From Pseudoips prasinana (lineage: Eukaryota; Arthropoda; Insecta; Lepidoptera; Nolidae): a stretch of DNA of 64,000 nucleotides. The notes beneath the pieces are model-generated. The model was given only the letters and a program-made list of their open reading frames with translations. It was not told the DNA's origin and searched no databases. The number at the start of each line of letters is the position of its first letter. Positions within the stretch are counted from its first letter, which is position 1. Shown piece by piece: positions 23,936-35,716 of the stretch. The stretch covers positions 31,302,948-31,366,947 of the forward strand of contig OX621236.1 in assembly GCA_951640165.1 (NCBI GenBank), written 5' to 3'. The position numbers and the translations under genes are program-made.

Positions 23936-24005
23936 ATTAGCAAGGCTATCGGGCTAGCGGGTCACATGATGGTAACTGACCACTGCCGCCCATTGACACT
24001 CATCC
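23936..24005 (+). repeat. Family K fragment
   Basis: GCGGGTCACATGATGGTAAC and CACTGCCGCCCATTGACACT match the first third of family K. Confidence 0.55.
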
Positions 24006-24304
24006 CTCACTCGGACACAAAGATCGTTTATATCAAAGCCTTTTTCAATAAGATTCATTTACTAAATATCTTCTAGAACCCGTAGATACTCGATCAAAAC
24101 AAAAAGTACGTATAATTTATCGGAACGACCACTAAGTACCTACTAACTTGATTTCCAATTCCTTCGTTTTTAATCTGCAAAAAAATATTTTTCAAGAAAA
24201 ATCTGTTCTATTTACACATATTGTGTGCAGTGAAGATCGCGTACCCTAATGTAAAAATGTCTCAGGGCACGGAAACGACGCATATAACCTTTTGATTAAC
24301 ACCT

Positions 24305-24350
24305 TATGTACCATATTTGAGCAAATAAAGATTTGATTTGATTTGATTGC
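24305..24350 (+). repeat. LINE 3' tail (GATTT-type repeat)
   Basis: GAGCAAATAAAGATTTGATT followed by two more ATTTG units is a typical CR1-like 3' tail with a poly(A)-signal-like AATAAA. Confidence 0.45.
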
Positions 24351-24514
24351 CGGATTATCTCTGAAGGAGAATGTATTCATTAACACCAAGTTTCTTTAAA
24401 AATACGTTTTAATAGTGTCTTTATAAGTCACAGCAAATGGAATAGGTGCAATAGAATAGACTAAAACTGCACTAAAATTACCCACTAACTACTAAAACTT
24501 TAGTATTCGTAGTT

Positions 24515-24600
24515 AGTGGGGTAGCTTTGCCCCGCGGTTTATCCTGCGTTAAATTTTATAAATTACACAGCACCTCCCCTGTAGGTCATCAAATATTCGG
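24515..24600 (+). repeat. Family E fragment
   Basis: GTAGCTTTGCCCCGCGGTTT and the following ACAGCACCTCCCCTGTAGGT match the start of the 25.7 kb copy. Confidence 0.6.
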
Positions 24601-24794
24601 GTATAATACCTTGAAAGTGGACATGAAATTGTTCTGTATAATATGTGTAACGCCAAATGATGTCATCTGGAAACAGCTGTTATATTTCTGAATGTTGGCC
24701 AAGAAGTGCTTAGAATCATTTCCAATCCCAGAAACTAAAGATCGTAAAGGTTCTGGTGGTGGGACCAATTGTGGCAATTTTACTTTGCCTCCAG

Positions 24795-24960
24795 CACAAC
24801 TGTGTGTGTGATTGTGTGAGTGTGTATGTTTGTTACTTCTTCACATCTAAACGGCTGGAGCGATTTCAATAAAATTTGGTATGGAGTTAACTGACGCCCT
24901 AGATTAACACATAGGCAACAAAGTTCAACGCGGGTAAAACTGCGGGGCACAGTTAGTTAT
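24795..24960 (-). repeat. Family E-related fragment
   Basis: The minus strand begins CTGTGCCCCGCAGTTTTACC and runs through AATCGCTCCAGCCGTTTAGA to a TG-rich end; it matches the 41.8 kb fragment best. Confidence 0.6.
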
Positions 24961-25261
24961 ATATAAGTTTCATTACGATTCATTTAGAATTAAAACTTAT
25001 TATGTATTTTCATTATATAACCTGAAATGTAACCATTGAAGGTTATACGGACCTCGGATACGGATTATATCGCTTGTGAAACTCAATGAAGCTTAAGTTT
25101 ACTACTTCTAGGTAAACTTATCTAATTTCGCAGTAAAGCTTGAAAAGTGGTTTCACCAATCTACGAATCGTTCGTAAACTTCTACTAAAAGGGAATAGTT
25201 GAGATTTGTTTAAAAACTGCCTTACATCAAATCCGTGGAAACAAGGTCCGTATGAGTTTAT

Positions 25262-25330
25262 TATAGAATGAATGAATGAATGAACTCTTTATTTGCGAGA
25301 ATACAGGTTACATTTGATGGTATTATATTT
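25262..25330 (-). repeat. LINE 3' tail with ATTC repeat
   Basis: GAATGAATGAATGAATGAAC, then CTTTATTTGCGAGAATACAG, reads on the minus strand as AATAAAG followed by (TTCA)n. Confidence 0.45.
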
Positions 25331-25479
25331 TCGTTTCGCTATATTCGACAGAATACGTCGTGCAAATATTTAAAGTAATACACTAAAATTTTAGACTTAC
25401 ATTGAAATTGTTAGTAATTTTTTTTTAAATTGTAGTTAATACATGATTGAATCCAATCCTAATCAATCAATCATTGAAT

Positions 25480-25625
25480 CGTAATCAATCAATCAATCAA
25501 TCAAATTTCTTTACTGCGAACATAGGTATACATTGCACATTCAAGGTGGTTAGTGATGTTGGGGTCGCTATGTCCAGCCGGTTAGAGCATGCAATGTATG
25601 GGACAATGTCATTATTTTACAGTTA
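25480..25625 (-). repeat. LINE 3' tail with GATT repeat
   Basis: Five AATC units precede AAATTTCTTTACTGCGAAC; on the minus strand this is a GATT-tailed LINE end. Confidence 0.45.
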
Positions 25626-25679
25626 AAATATTATATAAATGTCACACTTTTTACAGTAGTATCAATAAATTTATAGAAC

Positions 25680-25990
25680 ACTAGCTGTGCCCCGCGGTTT
25701 TACCCGCGTTAAATTTTATAAATTATCACAGCTCCTCCCCCGTAGGTGATAGCGTGATAATATGTAGCCTACATATTGACACGACCTCTTAGTAATATTC
25801 GTGAAAATTTTTAAGTAAATCCATCCAGTACTTTTTGAGTTTAGCCCGGACATACATACAGACAAACAGACAAAAAATCTAAAAGCTATATTTTTGGCTT
25901 CGATTATTGTAGATCAGGCCCCAGGTATTCTTTAAAAAATATATTCAATGTATAGTTTCGACTTTCCTACGATTTTATTATATTTATAGG
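25680..25990 (+). repeat. Family E repeat (RTE-like 3' end), fullest copy
   Basis: ACTAGCTGTGCCCCGCGGTT, then AGTACTTTTTGAGTTTAGCC, a CAGACAAACAGAC block and a GACTTTCCTACGATTTTATT end. Non-coding. Other fragments of this family occur at 24515-24600, 24795-24960, 41811-41985, 51842-51893, 54387-54427 and 58945-59190. Confidence 0.65.
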
Positions 25991-26279
25991 TGATAATAAT
26001 TTAACACAAAATAATTTAATAATAAATTACCTAATTTAAAAGCAAATGATATCCAAATCCTAATTAAATGTATCAATGCACAAATCGGAGTCATATAGTT
26101 TTATCCAGAAGATATTTATTTATGCTGTAATAAGTTTTATGTACCAGTCCCAGAAATGTTGACAGAGTAAAATAAAATGACGTTACTTAGCTGAAAAACC
26201 TTTAAGTAGGGTTTTTAAATAAAGAAATAGTTGAGCGGGGTTCAAGTGGTTGAGCAGGGTTTAGCTGAGACGTGGTTAA

Positions 26280-26915
26280 GCGGTGGATCACTGCATTATT
26301 TTAAATAAGAACGTAACAGTTCTATCAACAGTGATTTGAATTTAGACATATTACATTCTTCTATAATATGTCTTGCCAATTTATTGTAGATCTTAGGTGC
26401 CATACCTTTATTTTTTTTATTATATAATGCTGTTTTGTGTAGTCTGGAGCGTATTTTGTACATGTGTCTTATAGTGTTTAATGTCTCGAACAAATTTAAA
26501 TTACTTTTAATTACTTTTAACAAATATGGCTACCTCATAAATTTACAGACTAGGTAGAATCATCCATGCGTAGCTTAAGAAGAAATGGCTTACATGTATC
26601 AACACTTTTCATTCCGCATATTGCCCTTAGGCATCTCTTCTGTGCCTTTAAGGTTTTTTCCCTATTGGATGAATTTCCCCAGGATATTATACCAAAGTGT
26701 CGAGTTGATGTGACGTAGGCATGGTAGGCAATGGTTGCAGTTTTCTGATCTACAACTTTGTAGAGGGCATATGAATAATTGTTTAATCAATTACAAATAT
26801 ATTCTGTGTGTGTTATCCAAGACATACCTATATCTGTTCAGTGCAATTCCTAGAAAATTTATAGTGCCAGTATCTTCTATTGATTAAGAAATATAAATCA
26901 ATCTCAACTCAGAGC
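26280..26915 (-). pseudogene. Jockey/CR1-like LINE ORF2 C-terminus, reverse orientation
   Basis: The minus strand from about 26780 reads SYALYKVVDQKTATIAYHAY, then FGIISWGNSSNREKTLKAQK and RCLRAICGMKS, a degraded stretch with stops, then MYKIRSRLHKTALYNKKNKG and IYNKLARHIIEECNMSKFKS, ending near 26296. This is the RT thumb and tail of a Jockey/CR1-type element. It is 5'-truncated. Confidence 0.75.
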
Positions 26916-26984
26916 CAGCTCTACTCAGAGTGGTTAGCTTAACTACTACGTATCTGCATTAGCCGATTGCAATCTATTGTTTCA

Positions 26985-27212
26985 TTATCGTACGGACAGC
27001 GGGTAACCTGGTATCAGGATTGTCTAAGCCAGTCAGTAGGCCTCTGGCATGGCTCAATGACTGTTGTCTAACAACAAAAACCGGGACCGACCGCTTAACG
27101 CAACCTCCGAAGCACGGATATGCTCGGAAATCAAACCGCTTTGGTCACCTAGCTATAGATTGTCCACAGACCTAGGTGCTTTACCTTTACCTGGCCGATC
27201 ACATGGCTACGA
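26985..27212 (+). repeat. Family L copy 2
   Basis: TAGGCCTCTGGCATGGCTCA, CCGGGACCGACCGCTTAACG and CTCCGAAGCACGGATATGCT match the family. Confidence 0.6.
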
Positions 27213-27218
27213 GAGCCT

Positions 27219-27260
27219 CATTTGAATGTATAAAAGAGCTATCTTCTATACATTCAAATG
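27219..27260. repeat. Perfect 14-bp hairpin
   Basis: CATTTGAATGTATA and TATACATTCAAATG around a 14-base loop, at the end of family L copy 2. Confidence 0.75.
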
Positions 27261-28034
27261 TGGCTAAGAGCACCTGTTCTTTACATTGGGATTTAATTAC
27301 CTAATAAAAATATAATCCCTAGATATTTATTTCCTATAAATAATATATTTATTAATAAACCATGGTTCAATTTTATCTTAGATTGTAACAATTTTCTTTC
27401 TCATAAAATATAAGTTTACGATGGCGCGCCGACGTACTCGTATTTCGTCTCAAGAATGTAATAAAAATACCAGAAGTACCTCTGAAATAAAACTTTCATA
27501 ATGACATACCAAACCGCAGCCCGGTTATAATAAGCAAGTAAATATCATACGACTACGTTGAGGGTAGTTATGAAATGTACGAACGGGTGAACATGCAACA
27601 CTGTGATTGGTTGTTATGTTGCGGCCATTATAATTTTTTCTTATTAATTCATTCGTAATCGTATGGGCAGTGACCTACGGGTTAAACAACTCTGGAACTG
27701 GGATAACGTACCTACTGTCTCAGCTATTGTGAAGTAAAACTTTTTACGGTAAACTGGTGAAGGCGTGACGAGAGTGTTACGAAAAGTGTGATCGGATGAG
27801 GCGAACAGAAGTTGAGACAGAGATATAAGTTAGTGAAGATAGAAAGAGAGAGAGTTACGTTTCTTATATCACTGAAGGATCAAGAGAGATAGGTGCGAGC
27901 ATATATTTTCTTTCTCGCATTCTCTCAGAGCCAGTTACTTTTAAAGTTATACTTCAGTCGTGTGGTCTAAAACACACTCGTTTTTTATGCAAACCATGGC
28001 ATGGTTCAACGACTGATCTCAATTGAGTACAGCC

Positions 28035-28211
28035 AGGACCGACAGCTTAAAGCATAAAACTTTAAACTGTCGGTCCCGGCTGCAGTTACCGTCAGGACCG
28101 ACAGCTTAAAGCATTAAACTTTAAACTGTTGGTCCCGGCTGTAGTTACCGGTAGTACCGACAACTTAAAGCATAAAACTTTAAACTGTCGGTCCCGGCTG
28201 TAGCTACCGTC
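28035..28211. repeat. Three-unit tandem array of hairpin-forming 59-bp repeats
   Basis: Units at 28035-28093, 28094-28152 and 28153-28211. Each contains ACCGACAGCTTAAAG and, after a short loop, CTTTAAACTGTCGGTCC, so each unit forms its own stem of about 15 bp. The sequence motif derives from the ACCGACAGCTTAA block of family L. Confidence 0.85.
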
Positions 28212-28404
28212 ACAGTCCTAAGTATTCTCGGTACCATGACATGTTACCATGTGCTTAGGTGCTTAACGCTGTTCGGTAACGGACTATTGCGGGACTTTTG
28301 ATTGGTGTTAATCACGATTATATAAAATCAATTATACTTAATTAATATGTTCTGTGTGAAAAATAATTGTATTTAATTGTAATTTCGGCATTTTTTAACC
28401 ACAG

Positions 28405-28473
28405 GCATATGAGCACCGTGACACTTTAAAGGCATTGAAGGGGCCCAAAACCAACATTGGTGATACCAAGTGA
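28405..28473 (+). CDS. Possible terminal coding exon of an unknown plus-strand gene
   Basis: A pyrimidine-rich tract and acceptor (TTTTTTAACCACAG) precede 22 in-frame codons and a TGA. The peptide begins AYEHRDTLKALKGPK and is charged and lysine-rich. Base composition is clearly more GC-rich than the flanks. An AATAAA lies about 155 bases downstream near 28630. No upstream exon could be identified, and the family is not recognised. It could equally be chance or a fragment of an old repeat. Confidence 0.22.
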   Translation, partial: AYEHRDTLKALKGPKTNIGDTK

Positions 28474-28782
28474 CAGAGTGAAAGACTAACACATGAAGTA
28501 TAATTGTGATATTAATCACATACCTATCTAATTACTTTTTATTTTATTATTTATTAGTCTTAAAACAAATTTTAGTTCTAAGTTAACAATATATATTTAA
28601 AATTGATCTAATACTTTTTTACATATAGGTAATAAAAGTGAATAACCTAAGAACTTATTAACTATAAGCATAAGCATTTAGCAAATATAGGATTAGAATT
28701 TATACATCTGAAATACAAATTTACGTTTATATATATAAATAATACTAACCTAACAATGAACTTAGGTGTTAATAAACTCCTC

Positions 28783-28865
28783 CAAATCGCAGTCAACCGC
28801 AAACGTTCCCAGAAGGCTGGCAACATTGCCACATTGAATGGCAAATTTGCCTTCACAATTCTTTG
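28783..28865 (-). repeat. Repeat with LINE-like coding remnant, inverted partner at 29.9 kb
   Basis: The complement contains AATGTGGCAATGTTGCCAGC and TTCTGGGAACGTTTG, matching GTGGCAATGCTGCCAGCTTT and CTGGGAACGTTAC at 29888-29930 (+). A small peptide with FNVAMLPAFWERL can be read, but the element is unidentified. Confidence 0.45.
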
Positions 28866-29322
28866 ACCTACTTAATTATGTATTAAGTAATTAATCTGCC
28901 TTTAGTTTAGGAGTTAAATGAAGTTTCTTTTTTACTAAGGAATTATTAGATAATGCTACTAAAACCTTCTCATACTAATCATAAAGTTTTCATACCAGGA
29001 TTAAGCTGAAGTATCTCAGTCATTGATATATTTTAGTTAGTAGAGCTTTCAACTCTACTAAATCATTTCAGTATAATTGCTTTCAAAAATAATCCTACCT
29101 ACACCTGCGCACATAAATACGTAACCGTCGTAACGAAATTTACTATATTTACATAAAATTAACGTCTTAACAGCGATGAACTTTCGCACAAAAGCTTATT
29201 TCGTATATATTTTTTTTTTAGAGGGCTTAGACCGAGACCGAGATTCGATATTTTTGACGCATTAAATCTACATATCTGCCACCACTATGCCCGACCGTTA
29301 AGTTCTGTAGATTTAGACTGCA

Positions 29323-29535
29323 CATGTGGCGCAGTGGCTAAGACAGTCGCCTTGCCGCTTCGTGTCCCGGGTTCGATTCCCGCGCCGGACAATTATTTGT
29401 GTGGCCCACAAAATAGTTGTTTTGAGTCTGGATGTAATTGGTGTCCGTCTATTATATGTTTGTGTACTCACGACACAGGTATTAGATTACCTAGTGCGGG
29501 CGATGTCTTTCAGAAATAGAAAAAAAAACTGTTTT
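29323..29535 (+). repeat. SINE family C, copy 1 (tRNA-derived)
   Basis: The head CACATGTGGCGCAGTGGCTA has an A box (TGGCTAAGACAG) and B box (GGTTCGATTCC). The core has TATTTGTGTGG and TTTTGAGTCTGGATGTAA, then TGTCCGTCTATTATATGTTT and a 3' part ending in an A run. Confidence 0.82.
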
Positions 29536-29879
29536 TGCAGAAGAGAGAAAATAAGACCCCAAAAAATCATATATCTAAAGTCAGGTAAACAAATTTGGCA
29601 AATTGAAACGTTTTCTAGTAATGAAAACGAATTGAAAATGGTTCAGTAGTGGAGGTGAAGACGAATAACTACGACATTTTATCTTTAATATTGATTTTAT
29701 TTTTATACGTATACGTGGATTTAGAAATTCTGGGTAGGTATAAGCAATTCTCCTTGTGGCCTAGAATTTGGCAAGCATCTATCTCACATCTAGATATATC
29801 TTATGACGAAAAATATGTATGTATGACACGTTCCCGAAATGCTAGCCTATATTGAGCTCAACAATTACTGAGCATTGCT

Positions 29880-30080
29880 ATTCAACGTGGCAATGCTGCC
29901 AGCTTTCTGGGAACGTTACCCACTGGGACGAATTTTGAATTTGATATTTTTAGAGTTTAGATTTTAATTAAGCTTTAACTATTGTTAATATTCCGAATTG
30001 TTATTCCGTTAAGTTATTATTTATTGTTCTCAAGTAAGTGACTTATTTGTTTATTGAGAATAAAGAATCTTTAAACCTAT
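29880..30080 (+). repeat. LINE-like 3' end with poly(A) signal
   Basis: Starts with the repeat shared with 28783-28865 and ends TTTATTGAGAATAAAGAATC, which carries an AATAAA. Probably a retroelement 3' end. Confidence 0.4.
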
Positions 30081-31625
30081 TCATAGTTTTATGTACTTCG
30101 TGTTTATGAATAATCTGATTCGATCATCTTGTGATATTAAAATTCAAAAATAATCACAACTACTTACTTTTCTCATAAAATACAGAAAAGCGTTAGCTCG
30201 TTTCGTGAGTATCCCGGAAATGAAGGGACTACCTCGGAAATGCATATCACTAACCGGGATGATATCATTATTTCACGAACGCGCGTTAAGGGCATGTAGT
30301 TGGCATTATTTAGAAATATTATCTTGTTAACACTTTAAGTATATTTTTTTAAATTTAGCACTATACAATTATTATTTACATACGTGGCTTATATATTTTG
30401 ACATGACTAATGTATCAGCATTGAAACGCCTCAAAGCTTGCAGTTTCTATTAAGAGCTGTCATTTAGTTTCCAATTTCATAGTCTGAACTCTCATTGTGG
30501 CCCAGAAACTTAACGATGTTTAAGCAGACAATTTTGAACAATAAATACCTGTCGGCCAAAATTAACACTTTTTTCTGTAACTCTGCATAATGCTTCCGCT
30601 ACCCATCCGTCCGGATAAAATGCATTCCCTTACAAAGTTCCAAGAGGACCTAAGAATTTGAAGTACATAGGTTCTAATTGACTTTTAAGGTATGATTTAA
30701 TTGCTAATTATAATATACTAATAAAAAGTAAAAGGTTCATTATACTCTTAAGCTCGTTGTGACCTATTTTTATTACACGTTTTGCCTTGTTCGGTGAATT
30801 GCAAGCTTTTAAACTTCTTGAGAAAATAGCAGTTCCCCATTACGGAGTTAAACGGGTTTTGTAACGTAAATCTTGGCGGTATCGATTCGCTGATAACTTT
30901 CAGATAAAGTACGGAATGCTGGCAGAATATAAAGTAAATAGTCAAGCCACTTACGGCCAAGTAGTATCATTCTGTGTCATCCATTACCGAACAACGTGAG
31001 CCTATTAGTGATAATAAGTTAAGTTGATAGGTGCCAAATTAGATTTGTTTTCGTACGCGAGATGTTTAGTGAAGTAGGTTGAATTTCAGGAAGATTGATT
31101 GCATGGAAACTATAAAGAGTAAACTCAATTAATATAAAGTTGTACGCACGCCTATTTATATCACCTTCTAGTGGTCTTCTGGTGCCTTCTGGTTCATGGC
31201 CACCACTCGGAATCTTTCTGCCCCAGCGGCCGTCAGTTCCACTACCGATATCGGTTATCTAAATTAATTACTGGCAGAATTCAATATTTAAACATCGAAG
31301 CAATTTCTTTTAAAAACCTAGCCATTTCAAATCGGCAACTGGTCAGCAAATTCATTAAGAATCATTATCTTTTCAATCCATCAGATTTGACACAAATCCT
31401 TCGCACTTTTAATTAAAAGTAGGTGGAGCTGGAGACCGCCCCGATTCACCTCACTGCATTCAATCATAGTGATCAGAGATGGATAGGCCGCAGTGGTATA
31501 GGTCTCTGGTATCTAAGTATGTATAGGTCTGCCTGTATTAAACAGTTGCAACATTGACCGATCTAGTCCAGAAAGTTATGCAACGTAAGTAAATCCCTAT
31601 TTGTGGGCTTCTGGACACACGAGTC
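30081..31625. other. Unassigned, with a possible retroelement remnant at 31.17-31.45 kb
   Basis: 31171-31260 is GC-richer, with readable peptide pieces such as FWFMATTRNLSAP in one frame, suggesting old coding debris of unknown origin. The rest is AT-rich. Confidence 0.3.
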
Positions 31626-32166
31626 CAAAAAAAACCGGCCAAGTGCGAGTCGGACTCGCACATTAAGGGTTCCGTAGCAGCAAGTATTTCAGTTGATTAA
31701 ATGAAAGCAAATTGCGGTTTATGACGTATTAAAAAAAACTACTTGCTAGATCTCGTACAAACCAATTTTCGTTGTTAGTTTCTATGGTAATGAACATCAT
31801 ATATTTTATTAGTTTTATCATTCTCTTATTTTAGGGTCACTCATTTTACCGCTTTGGAAGTGTCTTTCGCGCAAACTATTCAGTTTAGAAAAGAATGATA
31901 TTAGGAACCTCAATATAATTTTTGAAGACCTATCCATTTTTGAGTTTCAGTTCTATGTATGGCGATCCCCCAAAATAATTGTTCTTTTTCTATAAAAATC
32001 TTAATGCGGTTTACAGAATACATCTACTTAGCAAGTTTCAGTAGTACAGCTCTTATAGTTTCGGAAAAAGTGGCTGTGACCTACGGACGGACGGACAGAC
32101 AGACAGAGAGACATGACGAATCTATAAGGGTTCCGGTTTTTGCCATTTGGCTACGGAACCCAAAAA
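31626..32166 (-). repeat. Family D dispersed repeat, copy 2
   Basis: Inverted relative to copy 1: it starts AAACCGGCCAAGTGCGAGTC and ends TTGGCTACGGAACCC. Both ends are intact. Confidence 0.8.
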
Positions 32167-32264
32167 AGGAGCATTGATGTCACTCTGCTGTCTGTTCGTT
32201 TGTTACTTGTCTGAAGTTCGTAAACGAAATAAATTGCTCAACTGAAAAATTGTACAACCTTGTC

Positions 32265-32395
32265 AGCAGACAAGCATACGTCTCATCTAGTGGAAAGCGG
32301 TTATCGTAGCTTAAGACGTTTGTGCCGCCCATGCCACATTATGACATGAAATGAGCTCCGGCGACTTTACGCTCACTCTTGACCACAACATTAAG
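32265..32395 (+). repeat. Family K diverged fragment
   Basis: Ends ATGAGCTCCGGCGACTTTAC with a following ACAACATTA, as in family K; the first part is weak. Confidence 0.5.
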
Positions 32396-34960
32396 AAGCT
32401 GACAACAAACAATTTATTCCATACATGCCAGTTATGCTTATAAATTATAAGTCCGTCCGGGTCAAGATAGAGTAAACTGAAAGCTATCAAAAGAAGTGGA
32501 AATCCGAATTAAGTTGAACCAATTCATTACTTAAACAAAATATAAGTTTAATGACTGAGCTCAAAAATACTTGGATTTTAGTAATAGTTAAACTGACTAC
32601 GTAGAATTTGTACATTCATTTCTTTAGTTTTTAGTAGCCAGTCGCGTGCACCTAAGGGACATTTGTCCCTTTTTTTTTTTACCGTTGAGTGCTCTCAAGT
32701 GACAAATGTCCCTTTTTGATTCGAGTACGATGCATCGTCTAAATATCTTTATTTCTTTCTACTGCATTGCGTTTCATATATTTTTCTCTTTTCTACATGA
32801 ATCTTAATACATTCCTTCATGCTAAAAATACGACAAAAGTTCCGAAACGTTTCATTCGGCTTCAATAAAAAATGTCAAATGTCAGTCGTTGATTCTCGCG
32901 CGTAAGTGAGGTTAATCTTACGCCTGTAAATTAATAGTTTTGAAGTAAGAATAATGTTTTATTTTATTTTATAGTGTGCAAAAAGAACCATTCCACCATT
33001 AAAAGTCATAAAATATATATGTTATCGATTTACTTTTTTAAATAATCGACTTTCAAAAAATCTTTTTTTTTTTTTTTTAAACTTTAGTCAATGTTTTGCC
33101 CTTATTATAATAAATTAGAAACGAAATATCAACAAACATTTATTACGACTTGAAAGAGTCATTCATAAGCATCAATAAAAACAACACTTGTGTCGACCCA
33201 TGTCGACTACACCTCAACAAAAAATTATTTATTGAGCGCGGCCATTTAGCGCACGGCGGGTCGCCATTTATCGCTGACCTTGGAGCACTTCACGCGTTTT
33301 TTCGATCACGCGAGCGGGTAGTAGTAGTTTGGTGTTAGAATCAATGGAGGTCTATAAAATATAGTAAAATGGTTGCATACCTTGTTTTGAACAAGATCAT
33401 CCGAATATTTTGGGAAAACAACAGTCTGTTGTCAGCCACTCATGAACCATACCTAGCTGCTATTTCTTCTCATACAAACGTGCCTGGATTCATAAACTAG
33501 ACCAAAAAAAATTCCACGTCTATTTCAGGCCGACCAGGTGTCACGTATAGGATTACTAGAGCCTAAAAGCCTAGAGCAAAAGCGTACGCACGCTAGAGTA
33601 ATCGCCTCCCAAAAAACTACGAAAACAAAATAATATACGAATTTTCCTACACAAATAAATATATAAGTAAATCATGTTTTCTTCAGATTAATAAAAAATA
33701 TGTGGAGGCTTGACCCGACAGTGAACAAACAATATCTTAGCCCTATGTGGAAGATTTTTGACCCTTCATATAATATGTGTATATAAAAGATAGAAGTGGT
33801 GTAGGGTCCATATAACACGACTTTTTTCGAATCCCATTTTATTAAACATTACTTTTATGGGTACTTAGGTACACTAGATATTTTAGCAAGAGTAAGAGGC
33901 TGATAAGATACAATTTCGACGAATTACGACAAAATCACTCGTATAGACGAGTACGGGTTAAGCTTATGTAAACAGAAAACCGCTAAACTGAAATAAAACC
34001 GTCGGACACACGAACCGAGGACCACATACCTAGGCATACCTAACCTACTATTATTTAGGGTACGTGCTCAATCGTCATCTAGTAAGTATTTCCAAGGGAC
34101 GACTTCTTTGTTTCCCACAGTATCATATTTAGTGGAGAAAGTCATCACTGTCAAAACACAAACTTATGACTGTTTTCAGCCCCTTAATCACCCTACGATA
34201 CAGTCAAAATGTCTAAACAAAAATGTTTCCGATTCAAGGGTGCCTGGATTTTAAGTTATTTTGACTGGTATATTGTAACCCGTTAAATAAGCTTCATTAG
34301 AATATGGCTAATCTGGTATTATAATTGTTAATTATTATTTCTAGCAACATTTTATACCAGTATCTGTTTCAAAATAGTGGCATTTATTTTAATGGGAAAA
34401 CCTTCAATATAATTATTTATTAAATGGAAATAACTATATTCTATACCGATATTATTATTACAAAGTTATTATTACCTATGCTACCAATAATTTGAACCGA
34501 CGTGTAGCAGGTATAGTAATAGTGCTTTTAGAAGCCATCATTAGCTTCACTTATAAAATATTCTTCCTACGCCATTGGTATGTACTATACTTGTACCTAC
34601 AACTTGAGTGAATCCCCTGTGGCCAAACAAAGAAGCGACCGATTTATTAATATAACAAATACAGTGATTCGGAGGAAAATTGGTAGGTAGTCAAGTCTAC
34701 CATATTGATTTAAATGGAAAAATAACAGGAAATTCATTGCTTTGTTGTTTAGATAATAAAGTCAGAATACTTATTTGTACACGGAACAGAAGGAAATAAC
34801 CGACGATTCTTTTGTGTAATAAATATCCTAACTTTTACGATAACAAACAATGAAAAATGATTATGACCTACAGGCGCGATCATAAGTTAAACCTGTACCT
34901 ACAGATTGAAATTCTTTTTTCACTATTTTAGTCTTTCTTTTGTTCTTGAAAGAAATTTAT
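32396..34960. other. Unassigned DNA
   Basis: Contains a small palindrome AGGGACATTTGTCCCT at about 32655 with a related half near 32700, and a GC-richer patch at 33230-33320. No gene supported. Confidence 0.4.
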
Positions 34961-35200
34961 AATAATACTAATGATATCCTGGGACATTATTCACATACGG
35001 CCATCTGATCCCAAACTAAACAACAAATAGCTTGTACTATGGAAACCAGATAACTGATTTACTGCGTATAATACTTTTCAATTGTAAATACATATGTACT
35101 TATATAGATAGTTACACCCAGACTCACGACATACAGTGTTCATGCACACAAATATCTGTCCTGAGTGGGAATCTAACCCACTACCTGCGGCCCTTCAACT
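34961..35200 (-). repeat. SINE family A, copy 3' side intact, head decayed
   Basis: The tail (ATATCCTGGGACATTATTCA on the plus strand) and core match the other family A copies. The tRNA-like head is shortened, and its B box carries a substitution. Confidence 0.75.
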
Positions 35201-35339
35201 TTGCCGTTTTAATATCAAAATAATAAAATATAATAATAGTAGTTTTAATATATACCTAATATAGACAATTTATGACGTAACTTTCATATTTGTTCACTAT
35301 TTGTCAAAGATACGAATAGTCGCGAAAGTGATTTCATTT

Positions 35340-35470
35340 ATGAGTGTCTCCTTGCTTCGGAGGGCTGTCGGTCCCGGTTGTAGTCATTAGACAACACTTG
35401 TTAAACCATGTCGGAAGCCTACTGGTCGATTGAACAACTCTGACACTAGAGTAACCATTGTCCATACGAA
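35340..35470 (-). repeat. Family L rearranged fragment
   Basis: Contains GGGCTGTCGGTCCCGGTTGT (inverse of the family's CCGGGACCGACAGC block) followed by TAGTCATTAGACAACACTTG and a GGAAGCCTACTGG block. Orientation relative to other copies is partly reversed. Confidence 0.5.
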
Positions 35471-35616
35471 AAAGTAAAATAATTTTTTGTACCTACTTAA
35501 GTATTTTAGGTATATGTTTCCTAAAGTACCTTAGTAGGTACTGTCAGCAACAGAAGGGACAAAACTACTGAAACTGTTCCAGTATTTCAGTATGAGTAAA
35601 ATATATAAGTAAGATG

Positions 35617-35716
35617 TACAGACGCCAGCACATCTAGATACCACAATCTGTCAAATTTATTTTATAGATTTCCAACTTTATAACGGTTCACTTTCTATTG
35701 GGGAAATTTGACAGAG
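35617..35716. mobile_element. Palindromic MITE M1, right arm truncated
   Basis: The left end ACAGACGCCAGCACATCTAG is clear; the sequence stops after AAATTTGACAGA, losing the outer right arm. Confidence 0.7.

Noticed and set aside
28035..28211. CRISPR-like repeat array
   Set aside because: Repeats are contiguous without unique spacers, and the genome is eukaryotic.
31171..31416. 81-codon open frame
   Set aside because: Different frames give equally plausible short peptides; probably an old retroelement remnant rather than a host gene.
33150..33338. 62-codon open frame in a GC-richer patch
   Set aside because: No domain, no splice signals, no second copy; probably chance.
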